From Flavobacteriales bacterium (GTDB lineage Bacteria; Bacteroidota; Bacteroidia; Flavobacteriales_F; PHOS-HE28): a stretch of DNA of 64,000 nucleotides. The DNA lies in NCBI GenBank assembly GCA_020635725.1, contig JACJZF010000008.1, positions 62,001 to 126,000 on the forward strand. The letters run 5' to 3'. How positions within the stretch are numbered: position 1 is the stretch's first letter; each line of letters begins with the position of its first letter. Positions 34,586 through 43,924 of this stretch are shown one piece after another. Below the pieces are notes generated by a model that was given only the letters and a program-made list of their open reading frames with translations, searched no databases and was not told the DNA's origin. The position numbers were made by a program, and so were the translations under genes.

Positions 34586-37500
34586 CTAGCGCAAGAGCGT
34601 CACATGGCCGATGAAGTCCTGGGCGTCGCCGTCGCGTTCCACCACCACCTTCCACACGTACACGTCCACCACGGGCTGCTTGCCTCCCACGCGTCCATCC
34701 CAGCCTTCGTCGCGGTTCTCGGTGTTCCACACCTCCAGCCCCCAGCGATCGAAGATCATCAGCTTGTAATTCCATCCCTCGTATCCGTTCACGATGGGTC
34801 TGAAGCTCTCGTTCCGACCATCGTCGTTCGGGGTGAAGGTGTTCGGCGCGAAGATCAAGGGATCACTGCCCACCAGCTCGAATTTGCAGATGGTGTCGGG
34901 GCAGCTGAACACGTTCACCGCCACCAGGCACACGGTGTATCCTCCGCCGTCCGCCGGGAACAGATGGAGCGGATGCACTTCCTCGGAGCTCTCGCCATCG
35001 CCGAAATCCCACACGTAGCTGATGCTGCCCTGGCTCAGGTTGCTGAAGCGTAGCGCATTGCCCACGCTGCTGAGCGTATCGCTGGTGAAATCGGCCATCG
35101 GCGTGGGGTTCACCTCGATCGCGTTGAGCGCCACCAGGGTATCGGTGCAACCTCCCGCTCCCGTGGCGATGAGCGTCACATCGTACTGGCCGGCCACCGC
35201 GTAGCTGTGCAAGGGCGCATCGGCCAGCGATTGGGTGCCATCGCCGAAGTACCATCGGAAGGCCGAGGCGTTCACCGAGGTATTGGTGAAGGTCACCGGG
35301 CGTCCTTCGCATGCGGGCTGCGGCTGGGCGATGAAAGAAGCCAGTGGCGTGGGGTGAACCACGAAGTCGAGCTCATGCGCATCGACGCAGCCGTACTGGT
35401 TGGTGGCGGTGAGCACCACGGCATAGGTGCCCGGCTCAACGAAGGTGATCTCGGGCTGGTTCAGCTGCGAGCCCTGCCCGTTGCCCAGGTCCCATTGGTA
35501 GCCGATGGCGCCCTGCGAGGCGTTGATGGTCTGTATGGTCACCGGCGAAGTGCAGCTCTGCTGCGCGCTCAGGGCGAAGAGCGCCACGGGCAGCGGATGC
35601 GCCACCACCTGGGTGCTCACGGTATCGGCGCAGCCGTTCACGTTCTCGGCGATCATGGTGACCGTGTAGGTGCCAGGCTGCACGTAGGTATGCGCGGGCT
35701 CGAAGAGGCCGGAGGTGTTGCCATCGCCGAAATCCCATTGGTAGAAGCCGGCGCCCGTGCTGGTGTTGGAGAACTGCACATCCAGGTCGATGCAGCCATC
35801 GCCGGGATCCGGTGCGAAGGCCGCGATGGGCGTGATGCTCACGTTCACGTTCTGCGTGATGGAGGCCGTGCATCCGTTGAGCGCGCTGGTCACCGTGAGC
35901 GTCACCGGGAAGCTGCCGCTGCTCGCGTAGCCGTGCACGGGCGATGTGAGCGTGCTGCTGGCGCCATCGCCGAAATCCCATTGCGATCCGGAGATGCCCG
36001 CCGTGGTATTCGTGAAGGTCATCTCCCCGCCCACGCACACGCCTTGCGGCGACACGGTGAAGGACGGCTCGGGAGACGGATGCACCGTGATCGATTGGCT
36101 GTAGGCATCGAAGCCGCAGCCGAAGGCGCTGAGCTCGATGGTGTAGGTGCCGGGCTGCGTATAGGTGTGCGTCAGGTCCTCCGCGATGCTGAAGTTGCCA
36201 TCACCGAGATCCCAATAGAGCGCGGTGTCGCCCACCGTATAGTGCGTGAGCTCCACGGTGAGCGGCGCGCAGCCCTGCACGGGATCCACGTTGAAGAAGG
36301 AGGCCACCTCATTCGGAAGCACCGTGATGGTGTATTGCGCCGTGTCGCTGCCGCACGCGTTGCTGGCGACCAAGGTGATGGTGAAGTCCACCGGAATGGT
36401 ATCAGCGGGATACGGATGCGTGACGATGCCCGCGTCGGAATTGCTCGTGGCACCGTCACCGAAGTCCCATTCAAAGGAATCGGGCAGGCCGTAGCTCACA
36501 TTGGCGAAGGGCACCGGCGCGAATGCGCAATGCTCATCCACGTTCGGGCCGAAGACCGCCGTGGGCGTCGGCAGCACCGTCACGTCGATCGTCTCCGCAT
36601 CGGAACCGCATTGGTTCGTGGCCGTGAGCGTGACGGGATACGAGATCGCGTCCTGCGGGTCCATCGGGAAGGTGAAGGGCGGCGGCCATTGCAGGAAGCT
36701 GGATCCGAGCCCGCCGAAGTCCCAGCTGTAGCTCAACCCATCGCCCACGGAGAAGTTGTCGAAATCGATGGTGAGCGGACCGCAACCATTGTCCGCGCTC
36801 ACGGTCGGGGCGGCCTCGGGAATGTCCCACACCATCACGGAGCTGGTGATCGTATCGGTGCATCCGGCTCCGGTACCCACCACGAGGGTCACGTTGTATA
36901 CGCCGGTGGCCGTGTACGTGTGCGACGGCGAATCAGCGAACGAGCTTCCTCCATCACCGAAATCCCACTCGGAACTGGTGTAGCCCGCACTGTTGTTGGT
37001 GAAGGGGAAGGGCACGTTCGCACAGGCGATGGGGTCATGGATCAGATCGGCGGTGGGCAAGGGCTGCACGGTCACGAGCGCGTTGTCGCTGTTGGCGCAA
37101 CCGGTGATCGGATCGGTGTAATCGTAGGTGACCGGATTCCCTCCAGGGAGGGCGAGCAAGGGATCGAAGTTGCCCGATGGGTCCACGCCGGTGCCGCTCC
37201 ACGTGCCACCAGCCGGCGCTGCAGTGAGCAGCTGCACGCCGCCATCGAGGCACACGCTGATGTCGTTGCCGGCATCCACCACGGGAAGCGCGTTCACCAC
37301 GATGGTGATCTGGTCCTGCAGCAAGCAGGTGGCCGCGCCATACGAGTAGGTCAGGGTGAAGCTGCCTGCCGTGCTTGTGCTGAAGGAGCCGCCCGCGCTC
37401 ACCTGCGGCCCGCTCCAGGTTCCACCGACCGGCGTGCCCGTGAGCTGCAATGCGCCGCTGTTCACGCAAACAGCGGTATCGTTGCCTGCGAAGGCGGGCG

Positions 37501-40500
37501 TGGTGATGGGCTGGATGTCCACCGTGATCTGATCGGTCGCTGAGCAGCCGTTCGCATCGGTGTAGCTGTAGGTGAGCACATCATTCGCCACTCCGCTGGG
37601 CGTGATCTCACCACCGGGTGTCACCGGCACGGTGGTGCCGGACCAGGTTCCGCCAGCAGGCGCGCCGTTGAGCTGGTAAGGGATCGGTTGGTCGCAGAGC
37701 ACCACATCGGGCCCGGCGTTCACCACCGGCAGCGTATTCACCGTTGCGCTAACCGAGGCGGATGAAGCGCAGCCGTTCCCATTGCTGAACGCATAGGTGA
37801 GCGTGTGCGCCCCCGCACCGGCCGCTGCGGGATCGAAGAGCCACGGCGGCCCGTTCACGCCACTACCGGACCAAGTGCCGCCCAGCGGTGTACCGGTCAA
37901 CGGCATGGGCGCCTCATCGATGCATTGCGCGAACGCGGGCATCACGTTCAGCAGGGTCGCTGGAACCACGCTCACCACCAGTTGATCGCTCGTGGCGCAG
38001 GTGCCGCTGCCGTACGAATAGGTCACGTTGAAGTTGCCGGTGGAACTCGGGGTGAAGAGCCCGCCGGGTGCCGCGCCGGTCCACGTGCCGCCCGGCGGAC
38101 CGAAGCCAGTGAGCTGCGCTGGCGTATTGCTCTGGCACAGCGTGGTGTCCGGCCCGGCGTTGGCGAATTGCTGCACCGCCTGCACGGTCACGTCCATCTG
38201 ATCGGTGTTCGTGCAGCCGTTGGCGTTCGTGTAGGTATAGGTGAGGGAGACCGTGCCCAGCTGCCCTGGCGTGGGCGTGAAAACACCGCCACTGGTCACG
38301 CCCGGACCGCTCCACGTGCCGCCGGCCGGTGATCCGTTCACGTTCGCGGGAATGGCTTGGTCGCAAAAGACCTGATCGGCACCTGCGCTCACATTCGGCA
38401 AGGGATACACGGTCACATTCACCGTGGCGCTTCCGGGACAGCCGCCCAGGTCGCCGCTAACAGTATAGGTGGTGGTGAGCGCAGGACTGGTGATAATCGT
38501 AGGACCCGTTCCGATGAGCGTGGCGCCGATGTACCATTGGTAGTTGCCCGCTCCGTTCGCGGTGAGGGTGGTGCTCTCTCCGTTACAGATCGCATCGTTC
38601 GGCGGCGACACCGTAACGTTGGGCGCTGCGATCACCTGCACATTCACCGTTGCGGCCGGGCCGGAGCATCCGCCGCTGACCGCCACCACCGAGTACGTAC
38701 CCGCGTTGGCCGCCGAAACGTTGTTGATCGTCACCGAGGCCGAAGTGCTGATCACCGTTCCCTGCGGATTCGTCCATTGGAAGGTGGCTCCAGGGATGGG
38801 CGCTGCCGAGAGCGAGAGCGTCTGCCCGGCGCACACCGGACTGTTGCTCGCCACCACGGGCTGCGCGGGAGCGGTGCCGATCGCGAGGTTCACGTTGGCC
38901 GTGGCGTTGCCGCACGCGTTGGTGACCGTGAGCGAGAGCGTCGGGCTGCCCGCGCTGTTGAAGCACACCTGGCCCGGCGAGGCGGTGTTCGCGCTCGCTG
39001 GCGTGCCACCGGGGAAGGTCCACGCGTAGCCGTTGATCGGGTCGCCGCAGCTCTGCACCACCGCCGATGGATTCACGCACTGGCCCGCGCAGATGCCTGA
39101 GAGCGGGTTCATGCTCACCTGCGGCGGGGCGTTCACCGTGATCACCTGCTGCACCGGCGGCGCGTTGCAGCTGTTGATCGCGCGGTACTGCACGGTATAG
39201 GTGCCTGGCTCGCTGAAGAGGAATTGCGGCTGCTGGCTGGTGGTATTGCCGCTGGCGAAGCTCCAGTTCGGGCCGCCGCAGGCGCTGGCCGTGCCATTCA
39301 CGGTCCACAGGTGCGTGAGCAGGCAATTCTGCCCGAAGACGCTGGTAATCGTGTTCGTCGGCTGGAACGGCGCGCAGCCCGTGTTCGGCACCAGCGTGAA
39401 GGAAGGCGCGGGCGGCTGCTCCACGCAGATGGTGCGCGAGAGCGTATGGTTCCCGCAGCTGTTGCCCGTCTGGTCGGTGATGGTGAAGGTGCCCGGGACG
39501 TTGAACTGCACGCCGATGGTGGTGCTGCCATCGGTCCACAGGTTCGGGTTGGCCGGATTGCCGTTATCACTGCCCATGGTCCCGCTCACAAGGGTCCATC
39601 CGGCGGCCGGTGCAATGGTCCAGATGTTCCGCGGAGGGGTGGCGCAGCCGGGAGCTTGCAGCCCGATGCTCGCATCCGTGGCGCTCACCGTGGTATTCAC
39701 GCAGGCGGTATCGGTGCTCAGGGTGAATTGCGCCTGTGGCGTCTCGCTCACACGGATGGGCCCGATCTGTCCCTGGGTCTGGTCGCACGGGTTCTGCGCC
39801 GTGAAGGACACATTGAGCTGACCTCCAGCCATGCCGCAGGTGCTGGTGGTGTAGGTGTGGTTCACCACGGCTGGCGGCGGATGGGTGAGCGTGATGCTAT
39901 TCCCGTCGCCGAAGTCGATGATGTAGGTAGTCCCCGGCGAGTTCGCGGCGACGTTGTTGATGTAGAAGGGCAAGGTCCCTCCGGTGCAGATGTTGGTGTT
40001 CGGATCGGTGCTGATACCGCCACCCGGGTTCGTGCCGAGGAAGACCTGGTACTGCTGCACGCGCGAGCAACCGTTGGCGTAATTCACCGTGTAGGTCATC
40101 GTCCACAGCCCTTGCGCGTAGGTGTGGCTCAGGCTCCAGCCCGCCGCCGGATTGGCGCTCGGACTGCCATCACCCCAATTGATCGTGCGCGTGGTGCCGC
40201 CCGCTGTCTGATCCGTGAAGCTGAAGGGGAAGGATCCGCTGGGGTCGCAGATGCTGAAGGTGGTGAGGCCCCCGAAGTTGCTCACCTGCTCGGGACCGGT
40301 GCTGGTGAGGGCGGCGGGTGGCGCGGCATTCACGTTCACGGTAACCTGATCGGTCTCGGAGCAGCCGTTGTTATCCGTTACGGTCAGGGTGTACACCGTG
40401 TTCGTGGAAGGGCTGGCTATCGGGTTCGGTATGCTCGGGTCGCTCAGGCCCGCCGTCGGGGTCCAGCTGTAGCTATACGGCGCGTTGCCATTGCTCACGT

Positions 40501-40648
40501 TCGAGTTCAGCTGCACCGTGGCGCCCTGGCAGATGGTCTGCGGGTTGTTCGGCGTGGCGTTCACGTTCAGGTTGCACGGCTGCGCCAGGGCCGTGCCGTA
40601 GAGCGACAGGCCGGCTAGCAGCACAAGGGAACGGCACAAGGCGCTCAT
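34586..40648 (-). CDS. Giant PKD-repeat adhesin with T9SS type B sorting domain
   Basis: A 2020-residue secreted surface protein. From the ATG at 40648 a signal peptide ends in GTALAQ. The N-terminal part has Ig/PKD-like units (YSYSWTPTAGLSDP). The middle has six copies of a ~75-residue SprB-like unit recognised by GGTWSG or GGTWTG with an 'AGPD..LC' start. The C-terminal third has about nine PKD domains with WDFGDG or close variants. The final ~90 residues (NTFTPNDDGRNESF to GHVTLLR) are a type B gliding-motility T9SS tail. An adhesin or gliding role is inferred from the family. The frame is intact over 6 kb. Confidence 0.93.
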   Translation of the reverse strand: MSALCRSLVLLAGLSLYGTALAQPCNLNVNATPNNPQTICQGATVQLNSNVSNGNAPYSYSWTPTAGLSDPSIPNPIASPSTNTVYTLTVTDNNGCSETDQVTVNVNAAPPAALTSTGPEQVSNFGGLTTFSICDPSGSFPFSFTDQTAGGTTRTINWGDGSPSANPAAGWSLSHTYAQGLWTMTYTVNYANGCSRVQQYQVFLGTNPGGGISTDPNTNICTGGTLPFYINNVAANSPGTTYIIDFGDGNSITLTHPPPAVVNHTYTTSTCGMAGGQLNVSFTAQNPCDQTQGQIGPIRVSETPQAQFTLSTDTACVNTTVSATDASIGLQAPGCATPPRNIWTIAPAAGWTLVSGTMGSDNGNPANPNLWTDGSTTIGVQFNVPGTFTITDQTGNSCGNHTLSRTICVEQPPAPSFTLVPNTGCAPFQPTNTITSVFGQNCLLTHLWTVNGTASACGGPNWSFASGNTTSQQPQFLFSEPGTYTVQYRAINSCNAPPVQQVITVNAPPQVSMNPLSGICAGQCVNPSAVVQSCGDPINGYAWTFPGGTPASANTASPGQVCFNSAGSPTLSLTVTNACGNATANVNLAIGTAPAQPVVASNSPVCAGQTLSLSAAPIPGATFQWTNPQGTVISTSASVTINNVSAANAGTYSVVAVSGGCSGPAATVNVQVIAAPNVTVSPPNDAICNGESTTLTANGAGNYQWYIGATLIGTGPTIITSPALTTTYTVSGDLGGCPGSATVNVTVYPLPNVSAGADQVFCDQAIPANVNGSPAGGTWSGPGVTSGGVFTPTPGQLGTVSLTYTYTNANGCTNTDQMDVTVQAVQQFANAGPDTTLCQSNTPAQLTGFGPPGGTWTGAAPGGLFTPSSTGNFNVTYSYGSGTCATSDQLVVSVVPATLLNVMPAFAQCIDEAPMPLTGTPLGGTWSGSGVNGPPWLFDPAAAGAGAHTLTYAFSNGNGCASSASVSATVNTLPVVNAGPDVVLCDQPIPYQLNGAPAGGTWSGTTVPVTPGGEITPSGVANDVLTYSYTDANGCSATDQITVDIQPITTPAFAGNDTAVCVNSGALQLTGTPVGGTWSGPQVSAGGSFSTSTAGSFTLTYSYGAATCLLQDQITIVVNALPVVDAGNDISVCLDGGVQLLTAAPAGGTWSGTGVDPSGNFDPLLALPGGNPVTYDYTDPITGCANSDNALVTVQPLPTADLIHDPIACANVPFPFTNNSAGYTSSEWDFGDGGSSFADSPSHTYTATGVYNVTLVVGTGAGCTDTITSSVMVWDIPEAAPTVSADNGCGPLTIDFDNFSVGDGLSYSWDFGGLGSSFLQWPPPFTFPMDPQDAISYPVTLTATNQCGSDAETIDVTVLPTPTAVFGPNVDEHCAFAPVPFANVSYGLPDSFEWDFGDGATSNSDAGIVTHPYPADTIPVDFTITLVASNACGSDTAQYTITVLPNEVASFFNVDPVQGCAPLTVELTHYTVGDTALYWDLGDGNFSIAEDLTHTYTQPGTYTIELSAFGCGFDAYSQSITVHPSPEPSFTVSPQGVCVGGEMTFTNTTAGISGSQWDFGDGASSTLTSPVHGYASSGSFPVTLTVTSALNGCTASITQNVNVSITPIAAFAPDPGDGCIDLDVQFSNTSTGAGFYQWDFGDGNTSGLFEPAHTYVQPGTYTVTMIAENVNGCADTVSTQVVAHPLPVALFALSAQQSCTSPVTIQTINASQGAIGYQWDLGNGQGSQLNQPEITFVEPGTYAVVLTATNQYGCVDAHELDFVVHPTPLASFIAQPQPACEGRPVTFTNTSVNASAFRWYFGDGTQSLADAPLHSYAVAGQYDVTLIATGAGGCTDTLVALNAIEVNPTPMADFTSDTLSSVGNALRFSNLSQGSISYVWDFGDGESSEEVHPLHLFPADGGGYTVCLVAVNVFSCPDTICKFELVGSDPLIFAPNTFTPNDDGRNESFRPIVNGYEGWNYKLMIFDRWGLEVWNTENRDEGWDGRVGGKQPVVDVYVWKVVVERDGDAQDFIGHVTLLR

Positions 40649-40773
40649 GAACGGGCACACATCGGTTGCGAAACTACCGGGGCGCCCCGGAGGGCCTCCT
40701 GCCCTGCCCCCGGCGTTTATCAACCGCGGCCTTTGTATGTATGGACGTGACTTGGGGACGAGCGGTTGCCTTA

Positions 40774-41427
40774 TCACCCCCCGGCCTGAAGCACCTTTCG
40801 CAGCGCCTTGGAGACGTCGCCGGCCCGGTTGTACACCATGAAATGGCCGCCTCCGTGGATCACTTCCGCGTCTTCGATGTGCCCGATGGGCATCAGCCGA
40901 TCAGCGTCGCCGTGGATGCGCGACAGGCTCGGCACAGGCCGTTTCGGGCCTTCCCAGGCCAGTACCGCGGCGATCTGCACCCGCAACTGTTCGATTGCCG
41001 TGTCGTGAATGAAGGCGTCGAAGAGCCGCTCGTCATCCGCATCCTCCAGACCCATCTGCCAGCACACGAAGGGGAGCGTCCGTTTCACGAAGGCCGGGGT
41101 GAGCAAGCGCTCCGGATGCGTGCCGCGCAGCAGTCGCAAAGGCATCGGCATCTCCTGCGGTCCTTTCCAGCTGCTGATGATCACCGTGCGCTTCGGCTTG
41201 GTCAGCAAGGCCAGCTCCTGCGCCACCATGCCACCCATGCTCACGCCGATGAGGGCATGCGCACGCGATGCATCCACCCGACTCGCCAGCGCCGATGCGT
41301 AATCGTTCAACGAGCTGCCCTCGGGCATGGCCGGCCAATCGATGCGCTGCGGCGCGTGGCCGGATAAATCGAGCCTGTCGAAGAGCCGTCCGTCGGCGCC
41401 GAGGCCGGGAAGGAGATAGAGGTCCAC
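40774..41427 (-). CDS. Alpha/beta hydrolase
   Basis: A 217-residue hydrolase with a GTG start at 41427 (MDLYLLPGLGADGRLF). The start is supported by a -7 box CATTTTCG four bases upstream; longer in-frame starts at 41475 or 41487 are possible. The nucleophile Ser lies in GVSMGGMVAQ, and the C-terminal GGGHFMVYNRA supplies the His. SRIHGDADRL carries the likely acid. Substrate unknown; small carboxylesterase-like fold. It is divergent from a T9SS gene at 41509 and 125 bp upstream of the giant adhesin start. Confidence 0.82.
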   Translation of the reverse strand: MDLYLLPGLGADGRLFDRLDLSGHAPQRIDWPAMPEGSSLNDYASALASRVDASRAHALIGVSMGGMVAQELALLTKPKRTVIISSWKGPQEMPMPLRLLRGTHPERLLTPAFVKRTLPFVCWQMGLEDADDERLFDAFIHDTAIEQLRVQIAAVLAWEGPKRPVPSLSRIHGDADRLMPIGHIEDAEVIHGGGHFMVYNRAGDVSKALRKVLQAGG

Positions 41428-41431
41428 GGCG

Positions 41432-41439
41432 CGAAAATG
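41432..41439 (-). promoter_or_regulatory. Promoter -7 box for the alpha/beta hydrolase
   Basis: CATTTTCG on the minus strand ends four bases before the GTG start at 41427. Confidence 0.4.
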
Positions 41440-41508
41440 ACACGGCTTCCCCATCCGGGCAGCGATGATCGTCATCGGCCTGTCCAATGCATACCCAATT
41501 CCACCGCC

Positions 41509-42288
41509 ATGCGTGCCTTCATTATTCTCCTTGCCGTTAGCCTCACGTTACCAGGTTCCGCGCAGTTCCTCCAGAACCCCAGCTTCGAGGATGGCAATGG
41601 TGGCAGCCTCGCTGATTGGCAGCACGATTGCATGGCACAGAGCGCGGCCGATCCCGCACCATCGAGCGGCAGCTGGAGCGCGGAGGTGGAGGCCAGCAAT
41701 CCGCAGGGCTGCTTCGGGCCGGGACTGTACCAGCTCGCGAACGGCTTCGATGGCATGCTCTTCTATCTCGGCGGGTGGTGCCGCAACGTGGCGGGCACCA
41801 CGTCGCCTTCGATTGGCTTCGACATCGGCATCATGGACCAAGGCGGAGCCATTGCGCTCACAGGCTTGGGCCCCACCACCACCGATACCGCCTGGACCTA
41901 CCTCTATACCATCGACACGCTTCATCTCGGCGCCAATGAGCAGGCTGTTGTGGTGTGCAACCCCGGCGTGGTGGGTGGTCCCGCGTTCGCCACAGCGAGG
42001 TTCGATGGCGTGATGTTCTTCGAGACTTTCCCTTGGGGCGTTCCGGAGCTTCCGCGGCTCACCAGCCACCTCGACATCGCTGGAGGAACGCTCTCCATCG
42101 CCAGCACGAACGCGCGCATCACGCAGGTCCGCATCCTTGACTCCATCGGTCGTGAGGTAATGACCGTACGGCCGACGAACAGCTCATCCACCGCTCGCCT
42201 ACCGATCCACGGGCTCTCCCCGGGCTCCTACATCGCCGTGGCGATCACAGACAAGGGCGAGTCGGCACAGCGCTTCGTGATGCCCTGA
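41509..42288 (+). CDS. Secreted protein with T9SS type A sorting domain
   Basis: A 259-residue protein with a signal peptide (about 1-19, ending GSAQ). The passenger (about 20-175) begins LQNPSFEDGNGGSLADW, which resembles the carbohydrate-binding-like beta-sandwich found in many Bacteroidota secreted proteins, with several aromatic residues and four cysteines. The C-terminal ~70 residues (TQVRILDSIGREVMTV, HGLSPGSYIAVAI) are a type A T9SS tail. Function of the passenger is unknown. Its stop is immediately followed, with no gap, by the stop of the convergent hutH. Confidence 0.82.
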   Translation: MRAFIILLAVSLTLPGSAQFLQNPSFEDGNGGSLADWQHDCMAQSAADPAPSSGSWSAEVEASNPQGCFGPGLYQLANGFDGMLFYLGGWCRNVAGTTSPSIGFDIGIMDQGGAIALTGLGPTTTDTAWTYLYTIDTLHLGANEQAVVVCNPGVVGGPAFATARFDGVMFFETFPWGVPELPRLTSHLDIAGGTLSIASTNARITQVRILDSIGREVMTVRPTNSSSTARLPIHGLSPGSYIAVAITDKGESAQRFVMP

Positions 42289-43788
42289 TCACACCAGCTC
42301 GCGGACCACGAGCAGGGCCTCCTCCATCAGCTCGTGCATCACCACATCGTCCTTCACGAAGGGCGCGCGCTTGCGCAAGCCGGCGACGAGATCCTCGACG
42401 GTCTGAGAGCTCCGCAAGGGCCGACGGAATTCGAGCGCCTGCGCCGCCGTGAGCAATTCGATGGCGAGGATGCGTTCCACATCGTGCGCCACTTCCCAGG
42501 TCTTGATCGCCGCCGCCGCGCCCATGCTCACATGGTCCTCCTGCCCATTGCTGCTGTCAATCGTATCGACACTGTTGGGCATGCACCGCTGCTTGTTGGC
42601 GCTCACCAGCGAGGCCGCCGTGTACTGCGGGATCATGAATCCGCTGTTGAGGCCGCTCTTCGCCACGAGGAAGGGAGGAAGGCCGCGCTGTCCGCTGATG
42701 AGCTTGTAGATGCGCCGCTCGCTGATGCTGCCCAGCTCGGCCAGCGCGATGGCGAGGAAGTCGAGCGAGAGTGCCAAGGGCTGGCCATGGAAGTTGCCCG
42801 CGCTGATGATCATGTCCTCGTCGTCGAAGACCGTCGGGTTGTCCGTCACCGCCTCCAGTTCGCGCTGCACGACGGTGGCCACGTGCGCGATGGCATCGCG
42901 GCTGGCGCCGTGCACCTGCGGGATGCAGCGGAACGAGTAGGGATCCTGCACATGTGATTTCTCGACGGCGAGCATGGCACTGCCATCGAGCAGCTCGCGC
43001 ATGTGCGCCGCCACCTGCGCCTGTCCGGGATGCGGGCGCACGGCGTGCACGCTCGGGTGGAAAGGCTCGATGCGCCCGTCGAAGGCGTCAAGCGACACCG
43101 CAGCGATGGCATCGGCCACATGCGCCAGACGCATCGCCTTCAAGGTGAGCAACGAGGCATAGGCATTCATGAACTGCGTGCCGTTCAGCAGCGCGAGCCC
43201 TTCCTTCGGACCGAGCTCCAGAGGCTTCCAGCCGAGCTTCTTCAAGGCCTGCGAAGAAGGCACGCGTTTGCCGGCCACTACGACTTCGCCGAGGCCCAGC
43301 AGGGGCAGCGCGAGGTGCGCGAGGGGGGCGAGATCGCCGCTGGCGCCGAGCGAGCCGCGCTCGTACACCACGGGCAGCACATCGGCATTGTACATATCGA
43401 TCATGCGCTGCACCGTGCTCGGTGCTACCGCGCTGTGACCGAAGGCCATGTTCTGCACCTTCAGCACCAGCATGGCGCGCACGATCGTCTCGGGCACCGG
43501 ATCACCGCTGCCGCATGCGTGGCTCATCACCAGGTTCTTCTGCAGCTGAGCGAGGTCGCGCTTCGCGATACTGCGATCATGCAGGGCCCCGAAGCCGGTG
43601 TTCACGCCATAGATCGGCGTATCGCTGTCCTTCAGCTTCTGCTGGAGCCAGGCGTGGCTGCGCTTCACGGCCTGCTGCGCGTCCTTCGCCAGCGCAATCG
43701 GTCGCCGCTCACGTAGGATGAGGCCGAGGTCCGTGAGGTTGAGGCCGATGGTGGTGATGGCGTGGGGCTTGGGCATCGACTGAATCAT
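42289..43788 (-). CDS. hutH: Histidine ammonia-lyase
   Basis: Deaminates L-histidine to trans-urocanate using an MIO cofactor made from an internal Ala-Ser-Gly. The motif GSLGASGDLAPLAH is intact. Other family strings are YGVNTGFGALHDR at the N-terminus, NGTQFMNA, FHGQPLALSLDF and SSNGQEDHVSMG. The length (499, or 495 from the ATG at 43776) is standard. No other hut gene lies in the window, so the rest of histidine degradation is elsewhere. It is 136 bp downstream-strand of hisS end, with an inverted repeat between them. Confidence 0.95.
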   Translation of the reverse strand: MIQSMPKPHAITTIGLNLTDLGLILRERRPIALAKDAQQAVKRSHAWLQQKLKDSDTPIYGVNTGFGALHDRSIAKRDLAQLQKNLVMSHACGSGDPVPETIVRAMLVLKVQNMAFGHSAVAPSTVQRMIDMYNADVLPVVYERGSLGASGDLAPLAHLALPLLGLGEVVVAGKRVPSSQALKKLGWKPLELGPKEGLALLNGTQFMNAYASLLTLKAMRLAHVADAIAAVSLDAFDGRIEPFHPSVHAVRPHPGQAQVAAHMRELLDGSAMLAVEKSHVQDPYSFRCIPQVHGASRDAIAHVATVVQRELEAVTDNPTVFDDEDMIISAGNFHGQPLALSLDFLAIALAELGSISERRIYKLISGQRGLPPFLVAKSGLNSGFMIPQYTAASLVSANKQRCMPNSVDTIDSSNGQEDHVSMGAAAAIKTWEVAHDVERILAIELLTAAQALEFRRPLRSSQTVEDLVAGLRKRAPFVKDDVVMHELMEEALLVVRELV

Positions 43789-43822
43789 TACTGCTCCCGG
43801 CTAGGAAGCGGTGGAGATGGAA

Positions 43823-43910
43823 CGCACACGAAGACACGAAGGCGCCAAGGCAAATGCCATCGGGCCAGCTGTGCTGGCGCACTCTTGGTGTCTTCGTGCC
43901 TTGGTGCGTG
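43823..43910. repeat. Imperfect long inverted-repeat element between hutH and hisS
   Basis: Left arm 43823-43849 and right arm 43884-43910 (27 bp each) match as inverted repeats at 21 of 27 positions, and three of the mismatches can form G-U pairs. They contain CACGAAGACACGAAGG and CTTGGTGTCTTCGTGCC. A perfect 6-bp stem (GCCAGC, loop TGT, GCTGGC at 43864-43878) lies in the centre. It may be a small non-autonomous palindromic element or a structured 3' region of hisS's neighbour. Confidence 0.6.
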
Positions 43911-43924
43911 AGTGCATTGAAGGC

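Noticed and set aside
35207..37543. 778-residue open frame antisense to the giant adhesin
   Set aside because: It is a shadow of the GC-rich repeats on the other strand, rich in Gly, Arg and His, with no domain; the minus-strand frame has clear PKD repeats and a T9SS tail.
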